Shown piece after piece: positions 8,025 through 17,669 of a DNA stretch of 64,000 bases. The number at the start of each line of letters is the position of its first letter. The stretch's first letter is position 1. The stretch comes from Pseudomonadales bacterium (GTDB lineage Bacteria > Pseudomonadota > Gammaproteobacteria > Pseudomonadales > Ketobacteraceae). The stretch covers positions 62,001 through 126,000 of the forward strand of contig PAPM01000007.1 in NCBI GenBank assembly GCA_002708905.1, given 5' to 3'. The notes under the pieces are model-generated. The model saw nothing but the letters and a program-made list of their open reading frames with translations, was not told the DNA's origin and made no database searches. The position numbers and the translations under genes were made by a program.

Positions 8025-10007
8025 TCAGAGCGAACTGATTATCGTGTCAAACAATTCACTGGATACCTGAATCACCCTGGCAGAAGCCTGATAGGACTGC
8101 TGGAACCGGATCAGATTGGCTGCCTCTTCATCCAGATTCACGCCGGATATGGACTCCCACTGAGCTTCCGATTGATTCAATATCGTTTGAGCGGCTTCCT
8201 GGCTAACCGAAGCATCATTGGTTCGGGTACCCACGCCACTGACCAACTGTCCATACGCTCCCTGGAAAGTTACCGTGTTGTTGGCAATGGTTTTGGTTGA
8301 AGCGAGTTCGCCAAGCAATAAGGCATTGCGGTTATCGTTCACTCCGCCATTGTTGTAGCCAATCTCAACAATATCACCGGTACCCGGGCTACCATTGAAC
8401 ACAACATCGTAACCGGAAGCCGGGTAAAGCCCCGCCAACTCCAACAAACCATTGGATTGACCGGGCGTAAAAGCAACACCACCGACCACAACCGCATTGG
8501 TACCGGCATCAATCACGTCATAGGTTGTGCCACTGGTGAACTCAACTCGATAAGAAGGAACAAGGGCAAACGGGGTTGTAGTGAAGTCAGCGGTGGTAGT
8601 ATCACTGACGACTACGTTTTCAACATAACCACCACCGGTGTTGGTGGCCGGAAGGTTGGTGTTGACCGGTAAGGCGGCTGCGATCTGCCGGACATTGGTT
8701 ATATCCATGTCCATCTCGTAAGCACCTTGTCGGGTGGGAAGCACCTTGAACTCATCACCACCAACAGGCGCCCCAGAAATAAAATTCAAGGTAAATCCAT
8801 CGGCGGTGGTAAAAGTGCCACCAGCACCTGGATCGGCAAAGGTGGCGTTGACAGTGTTATCGGCGTTATAGAGGGTGTAATTCCCCGTTCCGGCGTCGTA
8901 ACGCAACCGATAATCCTGTGTGGTTAACAGATTGGTGTCATCTATAGTGACCGAAATAGACGCATTACCGGTGTTCGTTACGTCCGCTGAAATACGGCTA
9001 AACTGAGCTGTTGGCGAATTAATATCTGAAAAGAACAAGCCGCCGATTTGGTTATCCAGGTCCATACCCAGCTGATGCTGATCATTAAAACTCTGGCTGA
9101 TGGACAATGCCATTCGCCCCAGTTCATTGAAGACAGGGTCGATCAGCTCCTCTCGCACGGATATCAAACCACCCAAGCGCCCCCCGGAAACCAGATTCGT
9201 AATATTCTGAACATTGGTTCCGTCAGTAATAATCAGGTCTTTGCGTCGCAACCCGGAAGAATTGGAAACGGTTTCCACTGAGAAGGAATCATTACCAATC
9301 ACCAATGGCTGACCGCTGCCGACAAACACACTCACACTAAGGTTTTGCTGCTGCAGCACTTCGACACCCACCAACTCTGACAACTGACGGACAGCTTCAT
9401 CCCGTTGATCCAGAAGATCGTTGGGAAGTTCGCCGGTATTATTGGTGTATACCGCTTGAATGGACTCGTTGTATGACGCGATACTCGCAGCCAATTGAGT
9501 GATTTTGGACGCAACTGCATCCAGTTCAATATTCAGCGTCTCGTTGGTTTGGAAAACCTGTTCGTAAACCGCGTTAAACCGATTCACCAGGGCTTCACCA
9601 GTACTCAGCAAAACCTGGCGGCTGGGGATAGAGGCAGGATCGTTTGACACATCCTGCATCGCATCAAAAAAGGACTGCAACGAAGGTGTAATGGCTGTGG
9701 AATCGTCACCCAGAAGCTGGTCCACTCTTACCGCATATTCGTAATAAGCATCGTAAGTATTGTAGGAGGCAACATCCCGACGCAATTGATCGACCACATA
9801 TTGGTTGCTCACCCGGGAGATACTGGCAACATCCACACCTTGGCCGATGAACGAACCACCATAAGACTGCGGTACACGGGTCGCCAATCCGGTTTTCTGG
9901 CGGCTGTAGCCTTCAGTATCGACATTCACGATATTAAGGCTGGTGGTTGACAGCGAAGTCTGACTCGCTCTCAATCCTGATAATGCTATGCCTGCAAGAT
10001 CTGCCAT
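8025..10007 (-). CDS. flgK: Hook-associated protein FlgK (HAP1)
   Basis: FlgK forms the first of the two adaptor zones between hook and filament. The protein begins with the rod/hook-type signature (ADLAGIALSGLRASQTSLSTTSLNIVNVDTEGYSR in part), which forms the D0 helix and the motif shared by axial proteins. It ends with the C-terminal helix typical of the family (FQQSYQASARVIQVSSELFDT region). At 660 aa it is in the usual size range. Gene order flgJ-flgK-flgL with 10-15 base gaps indicates one operon. Confidence 0.96.
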   Translation of the reverse strand: MADLAGIALSGLRASQTSLSTTSLNIVNVDTEGYSRQKTGLATRVPQSYGGSFIGQGVDVASISRVSNQYVVDQLRRDVASYNTYDAYYEYAVRVDQLLGDDSTAITPSLQSFFDAMQDVSNDPASIPSRQVLLSTGEALVNRFNAVYEQVFQTNETLNIELDAVASKITQLAASIASYNESIQAVYTNNTGELPNDLLDQRDEAVRQLSELVGVEVLQQQNLSVSVFVGSGQPLVIGNDSFSVETVSNSSGLRRKDLIITDGTNVQNITNLVSGGRLGGLISVREELIDPVFNELGRMALSISQSFNDQHQLGMDLDNQIGGLFFSDINSPTAQFSRISADVTNTGNASISVTIDDTNLLTTQDYRLRYDAGTGNYTLYNADNTVNATFADPGAGGTFTTADGFTLNFISGAPVGGDEFKVLPTRQGAYEMDMDITNVRQIAAALPVNTNLPATNTGGGYVENVVVSDTTTADFTTTPFALVPSYRVEFTSGTTYDVIDAGTNAVVVGGVAFTPGQSNGLLELAGLYPASGYDVVFNGSPGTGDIVEIGYNNGGVNDNRNALLLGELASTKTIANNTVTFQGAYGQLVSGVGTRTNDASVSQEAAQTILNQSEAQWESISGVNLDEEAANLIRFQQSYQASARVIQVSSELFDTIISSL

Positions 10008-10021
10008 CTATCTATTCCACA

Positions 10022-11023
10022 CTAAAGTTTCTTGGTTACCGATTGCAACGCTGACTTAAATACGTCGCTATCCATGACGTTTGCAATTTTGTTGCCATAA
10101 TTTGGGTCTGTGGCGTATCCAGATTGCTGCAAATCAAAACCCCATTGTTTCCCTTCACTTTTTTTACTGAGAGCGGCTTCGTAGCGTGAGTTCGAATTCA
10201 AAAAATTAACGTAATCATCAAATGCATGATCGAGAGAACGGTAAGAGCGGAAAGCGGCATTCTCTTGAGCGGCAATTCCATTCCGGTATTCAAGCGTATT
10301 CCTCCGGACCACATCTCCCTGCCAGCGTGAATCAGCCTTTATACCGAACAGATTAAAAGAACTGTTACCCACACCAGCCTGCATAACATGCTTACCCCAT
10401 CCGGTTTCCAATACAGCCTGTGCGATCACGGCCTCAGCCGAGGTACCTAATACTTCAGCGGCGCGTTTGGCATGGGGGTAAATAGCCTGAACAAACTCAT
10501 CTGGTGAATTCCAGCGCTGGAATGTAGAGTCAGAATCGTCCAACGACTCCTGAGTACTATTGGCTAGCGCCGTTACATCAGGGAGAGATACTCCCGGCGC
10601 TTCAGGCTCCTTATCTTGAGGCTCAACAGCCGGGCGAGACAGCAATGGGTGTTTCAAATAGGAGGAAATATCCATCGCAGAACCATTTGCAATCGGGTTG
10701 CTGTCCGATCTGGCCTGCATTTGCTTTACGATAACATCAGCTAAACCGATGCCACCGTTGTTACTGATATTCAGAGATAACTGTTTGTCATACATTCCCT
10801 GATAAAATTGACCGTCGCGGGAATCCAGCATATTGCCTTCAGCAAACACAGCATTGGCATCCCGCATACTCTGCAGCATCATATTGAGGAAAATGCCTTC
10901 CATTTGCTGGGCTGCAGCCTGCAGGGCAGCATCTTTATCGTCACGAGTCATTTTGCGCAGCTGGTTGAACTTGGAAAAGTCCAGGTACAAGTCCGGGGAG
11001 CTGTTACTCGTTGGTTTAAACAT
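10022..11023 (-). CDS. flgJ: Flagellar rod cap and peptidoglycan hydrolase FlgJ
   Basis: Two-domain protein. Residues 1-100 form the rod-capping scaffold (conserved AAAQQMEGIFLNMMLQSMRDAN and the following segment). Residues about 165-330 are a glucosaminidase/muramidase domain (FVQAIYPHAKRAAEVLG, then AQAVLETGWGKH with the likely catalytic Glu, and NLFGIKAD). The domain opens a hole in the murein for the growing rod. The C-terminal hydrolase domain is typical of gammaproteobacteria and absent from several other groups. The gene starts 2 bases after flgI and is co-transcribed with it. Confidence 0.95.
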   Translation of the reverse strand: MFKPTSNSSPDLYLDFSKFNQLRKMTRDDKDAALQAAAQQMEGIFLNMMLQSMRDANAVFAEGNMLDSRDGQFYQGMYDKQLSLNISNNGGIGLADVIVKQMQARSDSNPIANGSAMDISSYLKHPLLSRPAVEPQDKEPEAPGVSLPDVTALANSTQESLDDSDSTFQRWNSPDEFVQAIYPHAKRAAEVLGTSAEAVIAQAVLETGWGKHVMQAGVGNSSFNLFGIKADSRWQGDVVRRNTLEYRNGIAAQENAAFRSYRSLDHAFDDYVNFLNSNSRYEAALSKKSEGKQWGFDLQQSGYATDPNYGNKIANVMDSDVFKSALQSVTKKL

Positions 11024-11024
11024 A

Positions 11025-12122
11025 TCAGATCACGATCAATTCAGCGCGCAGAGCACCGGCTTGCTTCAGCGCTTCAAGAATTGCCATCAGGTCGCCCGGT
11101 GCCATACCCACACGATTGACTGCCGCCACAATGTCATCCAGGGTCACACTGTCACCCACTTTAAACATGTGGCTCTTGTCCTGAGTGATATCAATCTGGG
11201 ACTCGTTGGCCGCCACTGTCTGCCCACCGGAAAAAGCACCTGGCTGACTCACATCCACGCTTTCAGATATGGTGACGGTCAAATTACCGTGGGTTACCGC
11301 CGCGGGAGATACCTTCACGTTGTTCCCGATAACAATGGTTCCGGTACGGGAATTTATGATCACTTTGGCAGAGGGTTCAGCAGGTTTTACTTCCAGGTTT
11401 TCCAGCACGGAAAGATAAGTTACCCGTTGCGAAGGATCTCTTGGCGCCGTCACTACAATTGAGGTTGCATCCATGGAACGGGCGACCCCCGGCCCCAACA
11501 GCTTATTTATTTCGTCCCGCACCCGCTTGGCGGTCGTGAAATCCGGCCGATGCAGGTTAAAAGTCAATGTGTTGCCTTCATGGAAAGGGTTGGGCGCGGA
11601 TGCCTCCACCGTCGCACCATTAGGAATGCGCCCCGCACTGGGGATATTCACGGTAATCTTGGAACCGTCAGAACCCTGCGCACCGAAACCTCCCACCACC
11701 AGATCGCCTTGGGCGATCGCGTAAACGCGGCCGTCCGCACCACGCAACGGCGTCATTAATAACGTGCCGCCACGCAAGCTGGATGCATTACCTAAAGACG
11801 ATACAGTTACATCAATGCGCTGGCCTGGCTTGGAGAAAGGCGGTAATTCAGAATGAATGGATACTGCGGCTACGTTTTTGAGTTTCGGTGTCAGATTCTC
11901 AGGCACGCTGATACCAAACTGCTCCATCATGTTACGGAAGGTTTGCACGGTGAAGGGTGTCTGGTTGGTTTTATCACCGGTACCATCCAAGCCAACCACC
12001 AAGCCATAGCCGATCAATTGATTACTGCGCACGCCCTGCACATCGGAAATATCCTTCAACCGGTCAGCCTGACTCAAGGCGGGCAACAAGATCAAGGCGA
12101 CAAATACGAACAAAGATTTCAT
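11025..12122 (-). CDS. flgI: Flagellar P-ring protein FlgI
   Basis: FlgI assembles the periplasmic P ring that acts as a bushing for the rod in the peptidoglycan layer. The start at 12122 gives [22 protein letters not shown], a Sec signal peptide cleaved after SQA. The mature protein contains the family motifs IRDI-like [28 protein letters not shown] and ends [16 protein letters not shown]. The TTG-type extension to 12149 would bury the signal peptide and lacks a ribosome site, while AAGGTGAAC precedes the ATG at 12122. It is translated just after flgH (11-base gap). Confidence 0.95.
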   Translation of the reverse strand: MKSLFVFVALILLPALSQADRLKDISDVQGVRSNQLIGYGLVVGLDGTGDKTNQTPFTVQTFRNMMEQFGISVPENLTPKLKNVAAVSIHSELPPFSKPGQRIDVTVSSLGNASSLRGGTLLMTPLRGADGRVYAIAQGDLVVGGFGAQGSDGSKITVNIPSAGRIPNGATVEASAPNPFHEGNTLTFNLHRPDFTTAKRVRDEINKLLGPGVARSMDATSIVVTAPRDPSQRVTYLSVLENLEVKPAEPSAKVIINSRTGTIVIGNNVKVSPAAVTHGNLTVTISESVDVSQPGAFSGGQTVAANESQIDITQDKSHMFKVGDSVTLDDIVAAVNRVGMAPGDLMAILEALKQAGALRAELIVI

Positions 12123-12133
12123 GAGGTTCACCT

Positions 12134-12835
12134 TTAAAACGGCCACCATTTACTACCAAAGAATCTGGATGCCCAGCCTTGAACCTGTGCATCCGCCAAC
12201 GCTCCGGTGCCACTATAGGTTATACGGGCATCCGCCAATCTCGTGGAAAGCGCTGTGTTATCCGGGGCCACGTCGGATGGTCTGAGCATGCCTTCAATAC
12301 GAATAAACTCATCGCCCTGGGAAAACGTCATCCATTTTTCGCCACGCACCACCAGCACACCATTAGGCAGCACGTCGGCAACCGTGACGGAAATCTGACC
12401 CAGTAAACGGTTACTTTGGTCTGAATTGGCATCGCCCTCAAACTCGCGGCTGTTGTCTGTATCAATGGACATATTAATGTTGGTACCGTTGTAGCTGGTT
12501 GAGGGGTTTGACCCCATTAAACTGGCCACACCCATGTCCAACTTGTCGTCCTTATCGATGGCCGTCGTGTTGGTCTTTGAAGAAACTGTACGCTCATCAA
12601 GGTACAAAGTGATGATGTCACCAATGCGGCGGGCTCGCTTGTCTTCCCATAAGCTGATACCGGCACCACTGGCATAGATCGATCCAGTTGCCCGCTCTCC
12701 TTCCGGTTGGGATACCGGCATTACGGGTGAGTAACGGGCATCCCCAGGTTTCGGCGTAGGTGCCGAGGCACAACCACCAACCAACAAGGAACCTGCCAGC
12801 ACCCAAACACCTGCAGACTTCATTAATACGTCCAT
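12134..12835 (-). CDS. flgH: Flagellar L-ring lipoprotein FlgH
   Basis: FlgH forms the outer-membrane L ring. A short signal peptide ends in the lipobox LVGGC (Cys about residue 22 from the start used here), so the protein is lipidated. The mature part carries the family segments [29 protein letters not shown]-like [13 protein letters not shown] and [14 protein letters not shown]. The start at 12835 is placed 5 bases after a GGAGG. The ATG three bases upstream would be too close to it. flgH lies between flgG and flgI in the canonical order. Confidence 0.94.
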   Translation of the reverse strand: MDVLMKSAGVWVLAGSLLVGGCASAPTPKPGDARYSPVMPVSQPEGERATGSIYASGAGISLWEDKRARRIGDIITLYLDERTVSSKTNTTAIDKDDKLDMGVASLMGSNPSTSYNGTNINMSIDTDNSREFEGDANSDQSNRLLGQISVTVADVLPNGVLVVRGEKWMTFSQGDEFIRIEGMLRPSDVAPDNTALSTRLADARITYSGTGALADAQVQGWASRFFGSKWWPF

Positions 12836-12854
12836 CATCACCTCCAAACCGCTA

Positions 12855-13640
12855 TTACAACTGCTGACCAATAAACTGCAGCATTTGATCGACGGTGGAA
12901 ATCACCTTTGAATTCATTTCATAGGCGCGCTGGGTTTCAATCATGTTTACCATTTCTTCCACAACATTCACGTTGGAGCTTTCCAAAGCGCCTTGAATAA
13001 TGGGGCCCAAACCATTCTGTCCTGGCTCACCCTGGGTTGGAGCGCCACTGGCAACGGTTTCCCGAAACAGATTTGACCCCATGGCTTCAAGGCCAGCCGG
13101 GTTGATAAAATCCGCCAACTGGATATTGCCGATTTGAGTGGAGTCTCCGGTTTGTGCATCCACCGCCGTCACAATACCGTCTGTACCGATGGATATGTTT
13201 TGGAATCCTTCCGGTACAGTGATGCCCGGCTCAAGAGGAAAGCCACCGGATGTTACCATTTGCCCGGTTGAATCTATTTGAAACTGCCCGTCTCGTGTAT
13301 ATTGAATGGAACCATCCGGCATCAGTATTTGGAAGAAACCCCGACCGTTAATCGCCATATCCATTCCCTGGTCAGTCACCTCAATGTTGCCCATGGTGAA
13401 TTCTTTCTGTGTCGCCACCATGCGAACACCCGTCCCCAACTGCAAACCGGAAGGGAGCTCAGTGTTCTGCGAAGATTGACCACCGGGCTGGCGGTTAATC
13501 TGATACAGAAGATCCTGGAACACAGCACGATCCCGCTTAAAACCGGTTGTACTGACATTGGCCAGGTTGTTCGATATCGTTTTCAGCCTGGTATCTTGTG
13601 CACTTAAGCCAGTCTTACTAACCCACAAAGATGCGTGCAT
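12855..13640 (-). CDS. flgG: Distal rod protein FlgG
   Basis: FlgG builds the distal rod that crosses the periplasm. The 261-aa product has the N-terminal axial motif NNLANVSTTGFKRDR, the central block MAINGRGFFQI and the C-terminal VNVVEEMVNMIETQRAYEMN motif characteristic of FlgG. I use the ATG at 13640 (MHASLWVSKTGL), which agrees with the usual N-terminus. Ten extra codons upstream are not conserved. The neighbours are flgF upstream and flgH downstream. Confidence 0.96.
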   Translation of the reverse strand: MHASLWVSKTGLSAQDTRLKTISNNLANVSTTGFKRDRAVFQDLLYQINRQPGGQSSQNTELPSGLQLGTGVRMVATQKEFTMGNIEVTDQGMDMAINGRGFFQILMPDGSIQYTRDGQFQIDSTGQMVTSGGFPLEPGITVPEGFQNISIGTDGIVTAVDAQTGDSTQIGNIQLADFINPAGLEAMGSNLFRETVASGAPTQGEPGQNGLGPIIQGALESSNVNVVEEMVNMIETQRAYEMNSKVISTVDQMLQFIGQQL

Positions 13641-13734
13641 GTTTCTACTCCGTTTTACCTGGCAACCCACTGCCCCTTACAGGAAGAAAATTGCCGTTCT
13701 AAATAATCGTTGTGCCGTTATTTCGACGCTTTAC

Positions 13735-14472
13735 CTAGTTCTGCATTATCCGTGCCGACGCTTCATCCATTTCCTTAGCGGCTTGCATCATCTTCACATT
13801 CATTTCATACAACCTGGCGTGAGAAATGATCGAAGTCATTTCATTAACAGGGTTAACATTGGATCCTTCCAACATACCGTTAACCACTTGCACTTCAGGA
13901 TCAGACTGCAGCTCCCCACCTTCTTTCAAATGGAACAAGCCATCTTCGCCTTTAATCAACGTTCCGGCAGGTGGATTAACCAGTTTAAGACGCGCCACTT
14001 GCGTTAATGACAACGCATCTTCTCCTAGCCCGGTAATCGACAATGTGCCATCCACTCCCACGACGAGCTTTTCATATTCCGGCAATACAACCGGACCACC
14101 ATCTCCCAGTATCGGCAGGCCTGTACCCGTGGTGACCGCACCGGTGACATCCCGTTTTAGATCCCCTGCTCTGGTATAAGCTTCCGATCCATCCGGTAAC
14201 TGCACTGCAAACCAGCCGTCGCCCTTGATTGCCAAATCCAGATCCCGTGCGGTTTCCATATAGGTTCCATTGCCGGTGTCCGTTCCCGGACGTTCGCTCA
14301 TGGCATAAGCCCTGGAAGGAAAGTGCTCGCCGAATACCGACATGGTCCGATACTGGTGAAAGTCCGCTTTGAACCCTGTAGTGGAGACATTGGCCAAATT
14401 GTTGGCTCTAAGCCTTTGTGCATCCAAGGCCTCTTTCGCGCCAGTCATCGATATATATAAAAACTTGTCCAT
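13735..14472 (-). CDS. flgF: Proximal rod protein FlgF
   Basis: FlgF is one of the proximal rod proteins. It begins MDKFLYISMTGAKEALDAQ and contains NNLANVSTTGFKADF, the rod-protein signature, plus the IKGDGWFAVQ block. The C-terminus has SNVNPVNEMTSIISHARLYEMN. At 245 aa it has the usual length. It is the first gene of the flgF-flgL run, and a sigma-54 promoter lies 55-70 bases upstream of its ATG. Confidence 0.95.
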   Translation of the reverse strand: MDKFLYISMTGAKEALDAQRLRANNLANVSTTGFKADFHQYRTMSVFGEHFPSRAYAMSERPGTDTGNGTYMETARDLDLAIKGDGWFAVQLPDGSEAYTRAGDLKRDVTGAVTTGTGLPILGDGGPVVLPEYEKLVVGVDGTLSITGLGEDALSLTQVARLKLVNPPAGTLIKGEDGLFHLKEGGELQSDPEVQVVNGMLEGSNVNPVNEMTSIISHARLYEMNVKMMQAAKEMDEASARIMQN

Positions 14473-14526
14473 GATGTTTCTCGCCGCGTCAATTACTCAT
14501 CGTTTTCGGTTGTTACCCTATAAACT

Positions 14527-14541
14527 GCAATTCACTTGCCA
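14527..14541 (-). promoter_or_regulatory. Sigma-54 promoter for flgF operon
   Basis: The minus strand reads TGGCAA-N5-TTGC, with GG and GC exactly ten bases apart as required for RpoN. It lies between the flgE terminator and flgF. An enhancer-binding protein of the FleQ/FleR type is the expected activator. Confidence 0.8.
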
Positions 14542-14552
14542 ATTCTTTGGGC

Positions 14553-14580
14553 AAAAAAAATCCCCGCTTAGCGGGGATTT
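14553..14580 (-). terminator. Terminator of the flgBCDE operon
   Basis: AATCCCCGC-TTA-GCGGGGATT followed by eight T residues on the minus strand, 17 bases after the flgE stop codon. A strong intrinsic terminator. Together with the sigma-54 site just beyond it, it separates flgBCDE from flgF-flgL. Confidence 0.93.
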
Positions 14581-14596
14581 TCTGTCACAGATTAAG

Positions 14597-15934
14597 TTAT
14601 CGAATCTGGATAATGGTCTGAGTCACGGCATTCGAGGTTTCAATCGATTTGGCATTGGCCTGGAAGTTCCGTTGCGAGGTAATCAATGTCACCAGCTCTT
14701 TGGTCAGGTCAATATTGGAGGTTTCCAAAGCACCGGACTGAATCAAGCCAAAACTGGACGTTCCAGCCTCACCGGGTATTGGCTCACCTGATTGCGTGGA
14801 AGCCCGCCAGGTGGTGTTTCCGATCTGCAGTAATCCCTGATTATTCGAGAAACGTGCCATGGCCACTTTACCTGCCGCAGTGGTTTGTCCGTTGGAATAC
14901 GTAGCCTGGATAACCCCTTGATCGTCAACACTCAAACCAGTCAAACGGCCAATGGTAAAACCATCCTGAGACAAAGAAGACACGGCAAAAGGTGAGGCAA
15001 ACTGCGTTGGCGTGTTGCCGGCAAAATCAAAATAAACCTGCTGGGTGGTATCAGCACCGTTGGTCAGGAATGAAAATTGATCCGTGTAAATACCATTGGC
15101 AGGGTCCGTACCCTGGAACACACCCTGGGAGTCAAAGGACAATACGCCGTAGGCAACACCGCCTGCATTCACTTCACCACTTAGAGCACCACCCACACCA
15201 TCGTAGACATCCACGATGTTTTGCGTGCCCGTACCATCCGTCACCGTCAAAAAAACGCCCCAGGTATTCTGGAAGCCACTGGCCCCAAGGTTGGGCTCCT
15301 TCACAAAATATGCAGTGGCGATATGGGAGTCACCCAAACTGTCATATAAAGTAATGGATGTTGAAGCTGAGTAAGTATTGGAATCAGTGGGATCGAATGC
15401 GTCCACTGAAATATTTTGAGCGTTGGCAGGCAGGTTAACCCCAATCTCAACTTCTGCGGTGGCCTGTGGTGCACCCGCCGTATCAGGCAACTGCAACGGC
15501 GTGGTACTGGAAAGCGCCGTGGCGGTAACAGAACCATCATCATTCACTGGAAATACCTGCAGGTATTGATTGGCGGAGTTGACCACAAAACCATTCTCAT
15601 CCACACCGAAGTTGCCGGCACGGGTGTAAACGCGCTCCTGGCTGATCTGATCCGGAGAAAGCACGAAGAAGCCCTCACCACTGATTGCCAAATCCAGCGC
15701 CTGGGAGGTGAAGTCCAGGTTGCCCTGGTCAAACAGTTGCTGTACCTGTTGCAGCAATACACCGTTACCTACAGCGGTATCACTATTACCAAAGGCCGAG
15801 TTTGCATAGATGTCACCGAACGCCGTTCGAGAACCTTTGAAACCAGTGGTCTCAACATTGGCAATGTTGTTACTGGTCACATCCAGTTGCGCTTGCGCTG
15901 CATTCAAACCACTTAACGCAATACTAAAACTCAT
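14597..15934 (-). CDS. flgE: Flagellar hook protein FlgE
   Basis: FlgE polymerises into the universal-joint hook. The protein opens MSFSIALSGLNAAQAQLDV and has SNNIANVETTGFKGSRTAF, the axial-protein motif as found in FlgE. It carries ISGEGFFVL in the D1 domain and ends with SNIDLTKELVTLITSQRNFQANAKSIET. At 445 aa it is within the normal range. It is the last gene of flgBCDE and is directly followed by a terminator. Confidence 0.96.
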   Translation of the reverse strand: MSFSIALSGLNAAQAQLDVTSNNIANVETTGFKGSRTAFGDIYANSAFGNSDTAVGNGVLLQQVQQLFDQGNLDFTSQALDLAISGEGFFVLSPDQISQERVYTRAGNFGVDENGFVVNSANQYLQVFPVNDDGSVTATALSSTTPLQLPDTAGAPQATAEVEIGVNLPANAQNISVDAFDPTDSNTYSASTSITLYDSLGDSHIATAYFVKEPNLGASGFQNTWGVFLTVTDGTGTQNIVDVYDGVGGALSGEVNAGGVAYGVLSFDSQGVFQGTDPANGIYTDQFSFLTNGADTTQQVYFDFAGNTPTQFASPFAVSSLSQDGFTIGRLTGLSVDDQGVIQATYSNGQTTAAGKVAMARFSNNQGLLQIGNTTWRASTQSGEPIPGEAGTSSFGLIQSGALETSNIDLTKELVTLITSQRNFQANAKSIETSNAVTQTIIQIR

Positions 15935-15949
15935 GTTTTTCTCCTGCTA

Positions 15950-16630
15950 TCAACGCACTTCTTTTATTTCACTGGACTCAACCTGACCCAAGCCATTCAG
16001 GTTAAGCAACATTCCACCCTGATTATCTACAATGCTGACGCTGTTAACGCGGCTGTAGATACTGGTAACCAATGCTTCATTTTCACCGGAAAGAGTGCCC
16101 TCTATGGTGATAGAGTAAGGACCATCTGGAAGCACCTCACCCTGATTATTCTTGCCATCCCAACTGAAAGGTGTTTCCGCGCTTCCGATGTTGCCCAAAT
16201 CCCGATTGGCAACCACCTGGCCACTGGCATCCTTGATGATCATCATGACATCTCCCGATGCCTGACCCGCTTCAATCATACCGGTAATCCGGCCGCCCGC
16301 TTCCAGATAGCCAACCTGACCATCTACCAGCACCTCACGCCCCACCAATGCGGTAGCCTGAAGTGCCTGACTGGAACGATAGACAGAGCCGATGTCTTCC
16401 ACTGTGCTGGCAAGATTCTGGATGCCTTCCAGCGAACTGAACTGTGCCAACTGTGCAACGAAGTCCGTTTGATCCGTCGGTTTCAGTGGATCCTGATTTT
16501 CGATTTGCGCCAGTAACAGGCGCATAAACATATCTTTGTCGGCCTGTGCCTGCGATTTTTCTGACTCCGGTTGGTTACGGATCGAGAGATCAGAGAGCAC
16601 ACTGTTTGCTTCTACACCGCTGATAGCCAT
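15950..16630 (-). CDS. flgD: Hook assembly scaffold FlgD
   Basis: FlgD is the transient cap that allows hook subunits to polymerise and is shed at maturity. The N-terminal segment DMFMRLLLAQIENQDPLKPTDQTDFVAQLAQFSSLEG is the diagnostic FlgD block (here split across about residues 33-70). The C-terminal half is the Ig/tudor-like fold with the FSWDGKNNQGEVLPDG pattern. It lies 12 bases downstream of flgC and 15 bases upstream of flgE. Confidence 0.95.
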   Translation of the reverse strand: MAISGVEANSVLSDLSIRNQPESEKSQAQADKDMFMRLLLAQIENQDPLKPTDQTDFVAQLAQFSSLEGIQNLASTVEDIGSVYRSSQALQATALVGREVLVDGQVGYLEAGGRITGMIEAGQASGDVMMIIKDASGQVVANRDLGNIGSAETPFSWDGKNNQGEVLPDGPYSITIEGTLSGENEALVTSIYSRVNSVSIVDNQGGMLLNLNGLGQVESSEIKEVR

Positions 16631-16642
16631 GATTCTCTCCCT

Positions 16643-17086
16643 TTACCGGCCCAGACTCAGCACTTGCTGCATCATGGTTTTGGCTGAACTCATTACATCC
16701 ACGTTGGTCTGGAAAGCCCGTGACGCGCTGATCATGTTGGCCATCTCTTCGACCACGTTAACGTTGGGGTAAGCGACATACCCATTTTCGTCCGCCATGG
16801 GATGATCAGGCTCGTATCGCATTTGCAGGGGCGCATCGCTTTCCACTATACCCTGCACTGAGACGCCGCCACCGGCATCCATTTGCCGTGCGCTGAAATC
16901 GAATGGTTGGTTGGACATGGCCGCCTGCAACTGCGCCTTGAAGATCGGCTCCCTGGCCCGATAAGTTTCATCCATGTTGCTGCTGACGCTTTCCGCGTTG
17001 GCAATGTTGGAACTGATGATGTTCAGGCGAACCGTCTGCGCACTCATTCCACTGCCAGCAATATCAAAAATATTCATTAAGGACAT
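16643..17086 (-). CDS. flgC: Proximal rod protein FlgC
   Basis: FlgC is a proximal rod protein. It has SGMSAQTVRLNIISSNIANAESV near the N-terminus and ends with the conserved YPNVNVVEEMANMISASRAFQTNVDVM region. The 147-aa length is typical. A good ribosome site (AAAGGAG) precedes the ATG at 17086. Two bases separate it from the flgB stop codon, so the two are co-translated. Confidence 0.96.
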   Translation of the reverse strand: MSLMNIFDIAGSGMSAQTVRLNIISSNIANAESVSSNMDETYRAREPIFKAQLQAAMSNQPFDFSARQMDAGGGVSVQGIVESDAPLQMRYEPDHPMADENGYVAYPNVNVVEEMANMISASRAFQTNVDVMSSAKTMMQQVLSLGR

Positions 17087-17088
17087 GA

Positions 17089-17493
17089 TTATTCTCCTTT
17101 AATGGCCGACATCAGTGATTTGACCTTGCCATTGAGAAATTCAAAGGCTGCCTGGTATTCCATGGTGTTCCTGACAAACTCGGTCTTTTCCGTTTGAGCA
17201 TCCACGGTATTCCCATCAATGGAAGGATTGGTAGGATTGCGGAATTTCAGACCGGTAATGGTGTCCGCCTGGGAAACCGAGAGAAAATGTTGATTGTCCG
17301 AGGTTTCAACGGGGATCACTTCCGCCGCCTCACCCATACGAACCTTAAGCATCTGCTGGAAATCGATATCCCTCGCTTTGTATCCCGGGGTATCCGCATT
17401 CGCAATGTTGTTCGCTAACACGTTGGCCCGCTGGGAGCGTAGCTCCAATGCGTGCTGATAAAGTCCAATGTGTTTATCGATACTGATTGCCAT
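17089..17493 (-). CDS. flgB: Proximal rod protein FlgB
   Basis: FlgB is the rod protein nearest the export gate. The start at 17493 (MAISIDKHIGLYQHALELRS) fits the family. A 21-codon upstream extension would begin inside the leader of the sigma-54 transcript. The body has the NNIANADTPGYKARDIDF motif and the C-terminal NTVDAQTEKTEFVRNTMEYQ segment. First gene of flgBCDE, with a textbook RpoN promoter about 70-80 bases upstream. Confidence 0.95.
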   Translation of the reverse strand: MAISIDKHIGLYQHALELRSQRANVLANNIANADTPGYKARDIDFQQMLKVRMGEAAEVIPVETSDNQHFLSVSQADTITGLKFRNPTNPSIDGNTVDAQTEKTEFVRNTMEYQAAFEFLNGKVKSLMSAIKGE

Positions 17494-17560
17494 ATCGCCC
17501 TCGTTAGCTTTGCATCTGCGCCATAAAACCGGCAAAACAGAATTAATTAACAGCAATAAA

Positions 17561-17575
17561 GCAACCCTTGTGCCA
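17561..17575 (-). promoter_or_regulatory. Sigma-54 promoter for flgBCDE
   Basis: The minus strand reads TGGCAC-N5-TTGCT, an exact match to the RpoN -24/-12 consensus. The expected transcription start is about 17549, giving a leader of some 55 nt before the flgB ATG at 17493. This supports class II or III flagellar control by FleQ/FleR-type activators. Confidence 0.9.
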
Positions 17576-17669
17576 TTGCTGCAGGATCTTTGAATTTCAA
17601 TAAGTTAGAAAGGAACAAAGGGAGGAGGAGCAGTGAATGCGGCAATCGCTTACCGAGGGCGGCAAACCA